Source of the DNA: Thalassarchaeum sp964392975
GTDB taxonomy: Archaea; Thermoplasmatota; Poseidoniia; Poseidoniales; Thalassarchaeaceae
Direction of reading: 5' to 3'
NCBI GenBank assembly: GCA_964392975.1
Contig: CAYMRU010000003.1
Location: forward strand, 1-36,457
DNA length: 36,457 bases
Shown here piece after piece: positions 1-7,100 of this stretch (positions are counted from its first letter, which is position 1; every line of letters begins with the position of its first letter). The position numbers were made by a program, and so were the translations under genes. The notes beneath the pieces were generated by a model that saw only the letters and a program-made list of their open reading frames with translations, ran no database searches and was not told the origin of the DNA.

Positions 1-599
1 ACGATATCCCAGTATTTCGTGTGTGCAATGTTCTCGGGTTCCAGATAGATTCCTTTGCAAATTCTGAAATCAGCGTGCTTCCCAGTAGCAGCGCATACAT
101 CACTGATGTCAGATAGGGTACGAATCAGTCTTCCTTGTAGCACCACTCCGACATTGTGGAGACCCCTCTCTTGGAGGGCAGTACAGAAGTCGATAGTCGG
201 ACCAGTGACTCTGTGGTCCTCCATATCCAATCGCACGAACATGTTGTGCTGCGCTGCCTTCCTGACTAGGCCCTCGATATTACCCAAGGCGGCATCCGGG
301 TCGATAAGCAGGCCGAATGCGGTGGGCTTGATTGAGATGTTTGCATCTATATCGTTATCAACAATCGAGTCAATCAGCGTCGAGTACTCTTCAATGAAGA
401 ACTCGGCCTCCAACAAAGAACTGATTTCCTCGCCTAGAACATCAACTGTGAAACACGCGCCCTCGTCGCTCATCTCACGCATCAGAGAAATCGCACTTTG
501 CATATCTGAGCCAGCGACATACCTCTTTGAGACCCAGCGAATGAAAGCCTTGGGAGTAATCGGCATCAAGCCGACTACGAACTGTCCGAACAGTCTCAT
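1..599 (-). CDS. Proline dehydrogenase, monofunctional (3' end outside window)
   Basis: FAD enzyme that oxidises proline to 1-pyrroline-5-carboxylate, the first step of proline catabolism to glutamate. The minus-strand frame opens with ATG at 599 (MRLFGQFVVGLMPITPKAF) and is open to the window edge, giving about 199 residues of an expected ~300. Family blocks in order: NISIKPTAFGL (barrel strand with the conserved Lys), VRLDMEDHRVTD, NVGVVLQGRLIRT and CKGIYLEPENIA. These match the TIM-barrel core of bacterial-type monofunctional PRODH, and no aldehyde dehydrogenase part is visible. It lies 42 bp downstream of dtdA on the same strand, so co-transcription is possible. The C-terminal FAD/substrate-binding part (RxxRxxxE-type motif) is beyond the edge and cannot be checked. 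Confidence 0.87.
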   Translation of the reverse strand, partial: MRLFGQFVVGLMPITPKAFIRWVSKRYVAGSDMQSAISLMREMSDEGACFTVDVLGEEISSLLEAEFFIEEYSTLIDSIVDNDIDANISIKPTAFGLLIDPDAALGNIEGLVRKAAQHNMFVRLDMEDHRVTGPTIDFCTALQERGLHNVGVVLQGRLIRTLSDISDVCAATGKHADFRICKGIYLEPENIAHTKYWDI

Positions 600-641
600 C
601 TGAACTCTGCAAGAGTGGACAAGCCTTCACAATTGCGAGTA

Positions 642-1571
642 CTAACTCAGCTCCTTTCCTCGTCTGACTGGTACTCCTAACTCCTCCAATAGGCCCAGAA
701 TCGCGGTTCTCTGCCAGCCCTTGAACGACTTCCTGTCCAGGTGTGCGAAGAATCGCCCCCCGGGGAATGCCGCCATGGTAGATTCGACGGCGGTTCGAAT
801 CGAATGTTTCCAAGCTCCCGCGGGCTCATGGTCATCTTCTGGGGTCTCGAAAGGCATAGCATAGTTTGCCAACAGATGGCCAGTCCATAACTCGGATTCG
901 GACAACACAGCCTTGTGTCTTGGAGCATAGTGTCCCCCTCCGAGTCCTATCATAACATCTCCACCTTCTCGCCATGTTACCGGTTCTGTTCCCCCGAGTC
1001 CCAGATTGTCCGAAATTACACAGGCCCAGGCGTCGCCTGCTTCCTTGCTCTTCCACTGCTGCTCAGTGGAGCCGATCTCGATGTAAAGAGTGGGTGTGGA
1101 CAGAACCGGCCCGTGATGAGTCGTCTCAAGAGTCAGGTCGTACTCCTCGTCGAGTCCACGCGACTTGCCTTCTGCCAGCATCCCTCTGAATAAGGAAGCG
1201 AACCTAGGCGAAGGAGGCACCACTGTTCCCTTCCTACCTCCTGCCTGACCCTCTTCCCCGTGCGGCGTCTCACCAGGGATTCCAATTGCATGCAGTGTCA
1301 GCGCAGGAGTATTTGTTGCAGATACGTGCCTTGAGAGAATCAGAACCTCTCCGAGTTCGCAAGCTGCGTTTTCCTCGTGGATTGTATCGATTCCATCCGC
1401 GTGTATGTGTAAATGCTCGATGAGGAGGAGGTGGACGTCGCGTGAGAGGTGCTGGTGCATGGTGCCGTGAGGAAGAGTGGTTGGCTCGGACCAACCATCT
1501 AAGTCGAGCATAGCACGATGCAGGTTGACTGATGCACTGTCCTGAGAGGACGCTAGCAACAGTGTGACCAT
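642..1571 (-). CDS. dtdA: D-aminoacyl-tRNA deacylase, archaeal DtdA/GEK1 type
   Basis: Hydrolyses D-amino acids mischarged on tRNA, a cytoplasmic chirality proofreading step. The frame is open upstream to 1694, but the start at 1571 (MVTLLLASSQDSASVNL) fits the usual N-terminus (VxxSxxDxAS) and gives 309 residues, normal for the family. Diagnostic blocks are TLETTHHGPVLSTPTLYIEI followed by GSTEQQW, the metal/catalytic GLGGGHYAPRH motif, and a C-terminal SFKGWQR segment. This is the archaeal/plant DTD2 family, unrelated to bacterial DTD. It is transcribed divergently from the hypothetical at 1643, with proline dehydrogenase downstream. Family assignment is secure; the start rests on homology. 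Confidence 0.9.
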   Translation of the reverse strand: MVTLLLASSQDSASVNLHRAMLDLDGWSEPTTLPHGTMHQHLSRDVHLLLIEHLHIHADGIDTIHEENAACELGEVLILSRHVSATNTPALTLHAIGIPGETPHGEEGQAGGRKGTVVPPSPRFASLFRGMLAEGKSRGLDEEYDLTLETTHHGPVLSTPTLYIEIGSTEQQWKSKEAGDAWACVISDNLGLGGTEPVTWREGGDVMIGLGGGHYAPRHKAVLSESELWTGHLLANYAMPFETPEDDHEPAGAWKHSIRTAVESTMAAFPGGRFFAHLDRKSFKGWQRTAILGLLEELGVPVRRGKELS

Positions 1572-1642
1572 GGCCCGCGATGGGGGCACTCGTATAATCT
1601 CCGTAGCCACACCTTCAAGCACGGAGGCTGTGAGCGCAATAT
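1572..1642. promoter_or_regulatory. Divergent promoter spacer, dtdA / propeller hypothetical
   Basis: This 71-bp spacer separates two divergent starts. A TATA-like TATAATC near 1592-1598 could serve the plus gene. The AT-rich ATATTG on the minus strand near 1640 lies about 27 bp from a plausible dtdA transcription start. Box calls are by eye only and weak. Confidence 0.3.
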
Positions 1643-2545
1643 GTGGAAGGGGTTCGATATGGCTTCCAGCCGATGCGAGTCGACCAAGGTGCATCGGGAA
1701 ACGTGCTGGTCGGGTGCTCGGGCGAGTTACTCAGAATAGATGCAGAGGGCTCGCCCCTTCACCAACCCGTGGTGCCGTTTCCAAGCAATGTCTCAGGGGG
1801 GGCAGTCATTGGAGAGTGTTGGGTGGGCACCTGGGTTGATCAGGAATTCAGAGAGGCTCGTATGGCAGCTCTTCGGATAGACGGAGACTGGATAGATGGC
1901 GGCGGCAGGGAGCAACTCAGGGAAGCTTCAGATACTAAACTACTGATGCCTGCTTCCTCAATTTGGTCAAGGCGTCTCGATGCTGAGCCCATGGCACTAA
2001 CTCAGACCTCAGCTGGAGTGGTGTTCGCGACCTTGAACAGAGGAGTTTACCTGATTGATGAGAGGGCCACAGAACTGTGGAGGTCGCCCTATCCAGAGTG
2101 GCCGGGACTCGCAAAGTACCATCACTCCGACTCCATAGTGTCGTGCACAGAGCATGAAGGGAGAATCGGGCTTTGGTCAAGATCGGGTTCTGTTACACTT
2201 CTTGATGGAAAGGATGGATCTTTTGTCTCAAGCCATGCGATTGGGTTGATGAGTCCACTGGCCGGGGCTGAGTTCAGCGAGGATGGTGGTTGGTTACTGA
2301 TGCAGGAGAACGGAGATGTTGGCATACTCGATGATTTGCTACTCTCGCCTAGTATAGTGAGGACACCCGGCCCTGTATTCGATGCCAATTATTCGGAAGG
2401 CAGATGGAGATGGACCGGTTGGAGACATGATGGTACAATTCTGGACGAGAGATGTGAAATTGAGATTCGCAGGGACATCGGAATCGGCCTTGTCGGTGAC
2501 AACGTGGTCACTAATGATGGAAGATGGGATGAATTCAGGGCCTAA
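1643..2545 (+). CDS. Hypothetical beta-propeller-like cytoplasmic protein
   Basis: I do not recognise a named family. The 300-residue product (GTG at 1643; an ATG at 1673 is equally possible) has no signal peptide or membrane segment. It has short repeated beta units typical of WD40/PQQ-like propellers: NVLVGCSGELLRID near the N-terminus, then VVFATLNRGVYLID, GRIGLWSRSGSVTLLDGKDG and WLLMQENGDVGILDD, spaced about 40-60 residues apart. Tryptophan is frequent. A cytoplasmic scaffold or binding role is possible, but no catalytic motif is visible. Its TAA stop at 2543-2545 directly abuts the converging rps27ae stop at 2546, leaving no room for a terminator between the genes. Confidence 0.6.
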   Translation: MEGVRYGFQPMRVDQGASGNVLVGCSGELLRIDAEGSPLHQPVVPFPSNVSGGAVIGECWVGTWVDQEFREARMAALRIDGDWIDGGGREQLREASDTKLLMPASSIWSRRLDAEPMALTQTSAGVVFATLNRGVYLIDERATELWRSPYPEWPGLAKYHHSDSIVSCTEHEGRIGLWSRSGSVTLLDGKDGSFVSSHAIGLMSPLAGAEFSEDGGWLLMQENGDVGILDDLLLSPSIVRTPGPVFDANYSEGRWRWTGWRHDGTILDERCEIEIRRDIGIGLVGDNVVTNDGRWDEFRA

Positions 2546-2716
2546 TCACTCTAGGTCGGCCGAATGTCCGCACTTTCCGCAGACCTTCCTATTGGAATGA
2601 ATACCGAGGAATACTCCGGGCCCACAGGTCGGGCAGAACTCTCCTTTCCGGACCAACTCGCCATCCTCTACCGAGTACTTCGAGTGCTTGCCGTTGGGGT
2701 TAGGCCCTTCTCCCAT
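2546..2716 (-). CDS. rps27ae: 30S ribosomal protein S27ae
   Basis: Small zinc-ribbon protein of the archaeal/eukaryotic small ribosomal subunit. The minus-strand frame encodes 56 residues starting MGEGPNPNGKHSKYSVEDG. Zinc ligands form two CxxC knuckles, C28/C31 (FCPTCGPGVF, the family hallmark) and C46/C49 (CGKCG). Its ATG (2716-2714) overlaps the rps24e TGA (2718-2716) by one base, so translation is probably coupled. It ends the rpo7-spt4-rps24e-rps27ae cluster, an order common in euryarchaea, and its stop touches the stop of the converging gene at 2545. Confidence 0.93.
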   Translation of the reverse strand: MGEGPNPNGKHSKYSVEDGELVRKGEFCPTCGPGVFLGIHSNRKVCGKCGHSADLE

Positions 2717-3096
2717 CAATCATCACTCTCCTCAGGCTCCTCTTCAGGTGACTCTTCGACTGCTTCCTCTTCAGTGGCTTGCTCAGATGGTTCGGGCTTG
2801 GGAGCAGTTGGCTTCTCCTTTTGCTGTGAGGAATGTCGGGACTTGACATACTCAGGCTCCAATTCGGCTGACTCCGCTGATCCGTAAATCAGAGCGAGTC
2901 CGGTAGTCTGAGGCATTCCAAAACGAGTGCTGACCTCCTTGACGAAGACGAGTTTCTCCTTGGCACCAGGCTCAGCTCTAGCGGCCGCAGCTCTCATGTC
3001 TGCTAGAGATGGAGTAGGTGAGTTCGCGTGATTCCAGATGAATCGAATTTCAACACGGTCCAACAGTGGGTTCTCCTTCCTCTCTGTAACTTCCAT
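2716..3096 (-). CDS. rps24e: 30S ribosomal protein S24e
   Basis: Component of the archaeal/eukaryotic small ribosomal subunit, 126 residues. The body matches S24e: EVTERKENPLLDRVEIRF at the N-terminus, a PSLADMRAAAARA helix, and VSTRFGMPQTTGLALIYGS, the most conserved block. After about residue 88 comes a Lys/Pro then strongly acidic tail (runs of EEE, ending PEEEPEESDD), longer and more acidic than the basic tails usual in S24e. It starts 13 bp after the spt4 stop and overlaps rps27ae by one base. An acidic extension on an rRNA-binding protein is mildly odd but could be a lineage feature. Confidence 0.93.
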   Translation of the reverse strand: MEVTERKENPLLDRVEIRFIWNHANSPTPSLADMRAAAARAEPGAKEKLVFVKEVSTRFGMPQTTGLALIYGSAESAELEPEYVKSRHSSQQKEKPTAPKPEPSEQATEEEAVEESPEEEPEESDD

Positions 3097-3109
3097 CTAG
3101 AAACCTCCT

Positions 3110-3328
3110 CTATCGGATGTTGACCTTCAAAGCGTAGTTGCCGGAATCTGAGACATTCAACCTCTTGGCTACCTCTGATCGAGTCGGGTCGAGAATGATG
3201 ACGAAGCCCTGCCAGTCTGTGGTGACTGGGGCTCCCGGACAGTGCATGCACTGAGGCGGGTCGCTCTTCTTCTCAGGGTCGGGAAGAATCCTGTTGCACT
3301 CGCCGCACGCGAAGGGCTGCTTTGCCAT
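3110..3328 (-). CDS. spt4: Transcription elongation factor Spt4 (RpoE'')
   Basis: Zinc-binding partner of Spt5/NusG that clamps RNA polymerase for processive elongation. The frame is open to 3364, but the start at 3328 (MAKQPFACGECNRILP) is the family start and lies one base after the rpo7 stop; this gives 72 residues. Zinc ligands are C8/C11 and C27/C30 (CGEC and CMHC). The conserved DWQGFVIILDPTRSEVA block follows, then an ALKV-type C-terminus. Tight packing between rpo7 and rps24e is the usual euryarchaeal arrangement. Confidence 0.93.
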   Translation of the reverse strand: MAKQPFACGECNRILPDPEKKSDPPQCMHCPGAPVTTDWQGFVIILDPTRSEVAKRLNVSDSGNYALKVNIR

Positions 3329-3329
3329 C

Positions 3330-3887
3330 TCAGTCGTCCTCCTCGCCGAGCCAGTCGAACGCACCGAGACCTTCCATCTTGCAGTTCAAGCCAATCTTAG
3401 ACGACCTAGGGTCATTCTGGTTTATTGACTTGGAGACTATCCTTGAGCGCACGGGTGAGCCTTCCTCAAGGTGCTTACCGCTCTGGGTGCCCTCGATTCT
3501 CTTGCTCTGAGCACCGAGATGGACCTGGACAGGTTCGTCAAGAATCTGCGATTTGTGTAGTAGTGCCTCGACTGGCCCGATTCTGACGAACGCGCCGTAC
3601 TCGGATATCTCCGAGACCGCTCCATCAATGACCTCATTGTTCTCCATCGTGAAAATCAGTGCCTTGAAGCGCACATTCTGGTAAATCGCTCCATCTCCGT
3701 GAATGATTTTTCCTCTCCCTACAGCCTCGTGGTCGAAGGTCAAAAGGGTGTAGTCCTCGGTCTCGTCGAAGCGCCCTTCAAAGGCATCGTGTGCAAGCTC
3801 ATCGATGTGCTCCTCGAGCTTCCTTCCCGCACGAATATACTCTGCAGGGATGCGGATAGTGTCCTCTCTTGTTACGAGGCTGTACAT
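3330..3887 (-). CDS. rpo7: DNA-directed RNA polymerase subunit Rpo7 (RpoE')
   Basis: Stalk subunit of archaeal RNA polymerase (Rpb7 orthologue), which pairs with Rpo4 and binds emerging RNA. The 185 residues start MYSLVTREDTIRIPAEYI, the canonical N-terminus. Residues 1-80 are the SHS2/tip-associated domain; from about 84 an S1 RNA-binding domain follows (VIDGAVSEISEYGAFVRIGP, then GLNCKMEGLG near the end). The frame is open a further 43 codons upstream to 4016, but homology and the TAGGAG Shine-Dalgarno-like stretch about 8 nt before the codon at 3887 favour this start. It is the first gene of the four-gene cluster. Confidence 0.93.
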   Translation of the reverse strand: MYSLVTREDTIRIPAEYIRAGRKLEEHIDELAHDAFEGRFDETEDYTLLTFDHEAVGRGKIIHGDGAIYQNVRFKALIFTMENNEVIDGAVSEISEYGAFVRIGPVEALLHKSQILDEPVQVHLGAQSKRIEGTQSGKHLEEGSPVRSRIVSKSINQNDPRSSKIGLNCKMEGLGAFDWLGEEDD

Positions 3888-4109
3888 GTTTCTGGCTCCT
3901 AAGGGACTCACTCTGAGGGCAGCCTTAGGAAGGGAGAATATCTCCCGTCCCTCATCGGCAGTGCCTCTGGAGGAGAGTTCCTTGGACACGGCGACCGACC
4001 CGTCCTGTATAAGCACAACGGATGGAAAGTGACATTCGGCTGAGGCAGAGGTGCTTTCAGACCGTAGGTCTGAGTGAGGGTTTAGGGCGAATGTTCAAGT
4101 GGATTCGGA
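3888..4109. promoter_or_regulatory. Divergent spacer between rpo7 cluster and surface-protein gene
   Basis: This 222-bp spacer separates divergent genes. On the minus strand a TATA-like CTTATAC lies near 4007-4013, which would give a leader of roughly 95 nt before rpo7. On the plus strand GGGTTTAGGG near 4077-4086 is a poor TATA candidate. Apart from the in-frame upstream extension of the rpo7 reading frame I see no gene or strong repeat. Confidence 0.3.
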
Positions 4110-7100
4110 ATGCCATCTCCTATTCTGATGACATCGTGCCGCTCAGAGCTTGCGCCCTCAGGGCTGCGCAATGCGACTCTTGGTGTGGCCTTGCTGCTGG
4201 TGATGTCGCTCTCACCTGCTCTATCGGTTCCAGATTTCGAACCTAAGTCTGAGACCGCAGATGGGACTCAGGATCCTTGGGTCGATGGGGGCCAACCTTG
4301 GCCGCAAGCAGGTAGGACTTCGGACAGATTAGCAGTAGTTCCTGCACATGGTCCGGACGGAGGCGTGGGAGATGGCGGAGTGCCAGAAGATGCTTCTGAG
4401 TTCAAGTCAATAGTTGAACCTGCAGTTAACTGGGCATATCCATCTGGCTCAGATGATATAGGAACGGATGCACTATCGGTTCCGATTGCTGATCTGTCCG
4501 CTTCGATAACGGTGGGCGAAGGGGCATTCGAGCGCTGTGGAGGGAGTTCCCTATTCACCATTCTAGTGCTTAAGGACTCTGAATCTGATCCGGCATACCT
4601 CAGGATAATCGAGGGAGAGGATGCTGAACTGGCATGGCAGGTGAGTCTGGGTCAGACCGAGTTCGTCAAGGCCGCCCCCCTAGTTGTCGACATAGATGGA
4701 GATGGGCTGCAGGAGATTCTCATAGTCTACGATGATTCCTCAGGAGATCTGAATATCGAAGCATGGTCTCCGAGGCTGTCGTGTTCGGTCACCGGATGGT
4801 CTTCTTCCGCAGATTCTACCGAGTTACTCTGGTCGTGGACTGATCAAAATCGTTTCATCAGCAATGAAGGTCCCTATGAGGAGAGTTGGAGGGGTTATCA
4901 CAAACCTACCACTCAGCCATTGTTGGCGGACCTTGACTTCGATGGCGATGCTGAGTTGATTATTGCGGCGATAGAGAAGGCCAACGACAAGCCCGAGGTA
5001 ATCGCACTGGATATTTCGGGCACCGGCGCCACAATTCTGTGGTACAATACACTCAGCCGAGGCACGCACCCCTCGGACCCCGCCTTCGTGCAGACAGATG
5101 ACAGTACAGGTTACGTTATTCTGACAACCATACAAGACAGCACAGGATCGATGTGGTTGTGGAAGCTTGACCATGAAGACGGAGGAGGCAGTTGGACGGA
5201 TGGATACTCCTTGGGATCTGCAAACGGAGGAGGGGAAACTTATCCTCATGTAAGGCTGCCAGGTCCAGTCATTGCGAACCTCGATGCTCAAGATGACCCT
5301 GAGATAATTCTGACCATCCCTACAGATGGCAATGGATACTCTGGTTCCGGCGGTGCCGAGTTCATTGGGATGGAAATAGGAAACGCCTCTGAAATCTGGT
5401 CTTTCGAGGCATCCAACGGCTTCGCTGATGCACCACCTACTGCTGTCGATACCGATGGCGATGGGCAGCACGACAGGGTTTGCTGGGTCACTTGGTCCAA
5501 GGAGAATACGATTCCTAGTCATGGACATGCGGGCTGCCATGACGTAGTGGGAAATCCAAGTCCGTCTTGGTCAGCGAAGAGTCTAGAGAGAGATAGTGGT
5601 GCCTGGAACGACGAGATTGCAGTATCTCCGCCGACCTGGATGGATATCGATGGGAGCGGTGAGCCGGAACTGGTTGTGGCATTCGGTCGCAAGGTCTGGG
5701 CCTATGACGGAGGAGATGGGACTGTGGCTGGAATATGGGGCGGTTCATTCTCAGTTCCTCACAGGACCTGGGCCGCCCCCTCCTTCGCAGACATTGATGG
5801 AGATGCTACTCTGGACATGGTGGTGGGAGCCAATGTAATCTCACACTCAGAGGCTGACGTCAGACCCCTCACTGACTCACGAGGCATAGACTTCAGTCCT
5901 AGTGAGCCTGATCCAGGCGAGGAGGTCACAGTGACCGCATGGTTCGAGAATGCTGGCACCGCAGACACGGACGAACAGACTGAGGCCAAGCTATACGCTG
6001 ACGGGCAATTAATCGGGGTGTATGAAGCTGGTACTATGGAACCGGATGAGACAGAGTCCTTCAGTGCCTATTGGAGCGGCCCTTTGGGAGAACATGTATT
6101 CGAATTGGTTCTGGACCCGGGCTCAAACGTATCGCAGACCAGACGTGACAACGATGCTCAGACCGTGACTCTGGTTATCGTCCCGACCTACAACGCGACC
6201 TTCGAGATACCAAGTGAACCAGTTAGAGTAGATCCCGGCTCTTCGACAATAGCACTGCCGACAGTCCGCTCCACGGGCAGACTAGCGGGAACCTGGAGTC
6301 TGAGTGTGGACGATTCGGGAATGCCTGAAGGTTGGTCCTGGCACGATCAGAGCGGTGGCTTGGATGGTATCGAGATTGGTATAGATCAGACCTGGAGTCC
6401 TGCATTGCGAGTGGAGGCACCAGAGGATGCCTTAGGCTCAGACACGGGTTATCTCGGACTGACGCTGACTTTGGACTCTGATCCCGAGAACTACAGCGCT
6501 TATGCGTCTCTTCCTGTTGAGGCCAATAGGACCAGAGGTCTTTCTCTGCGAGGTCCTGATGGGACTACCGTCAGTTCGGGCTACGGGCTGATTGGCGGGG
6601 ATGCGAATGCTTGGATTCTCGTGCACAATCTGGGCAATGCCGATGAGACTCCGGTTATCCAAGTCGGAGGGACGCCTTGGGGTGACACAGATGGTGATGG
6701 TCAGACCGACAACGTGGTCAGCCTCTATGATCTGAACGGTAACTCACTGCCAGCGCTGAGTCTGTCCGCTGGTGAAGTCAAACTGGTGACTGCGAGACTC
6801 ACTGTTCCTTCAGATGCCGATTTAGAGGACTTCGTGACGACTGATCTGACGATGTGCGTAGGTAGCGAGGATGAAGAGGAGTGTTCCACCATTTCTCTCT
6901 CGTTCGAGGCTTCCGGTGTAGTCGCTGATGTCCACCAGAGAAGCGTCCCTGCGAGCGGTCTGCAATGGCAGGTCATAGCAGACATGCCTCCTGATTCATC
7001 AGAATTGACGTGGGCACTATCCGAGGCCGGGATGGTTCATCAGGGATGGATCTGGAACTCCTCTGGCAGCATCGTAGTTGAAGGCGATTCGATAGTTATG

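Noticed and set aside
55..603. Long plus-strand open frame opposite proline dehydrogenase.
   Set aside because: The minus strand encodes clear PRODH motifs over the same bases; the plus frame has no recognisable protein features.
2564..2887. Plus-strand open frame opposite rps27ae and rps24e.
   Set aside because: Both minus-strand ribosomal proteins are unmistakable; the plus frame is Ser-rich antisense of the acidic S24e tail.
3888..4016. In-frame N-terminal extension of Rpo7 by 43 residues.
   Set aside because: Family N-termini begin at MYxLV, a Shine-Dalgarno-like TAGGAG precedes 3887, and a TATA-like element lies inside the extension start, so it is more likely leader.
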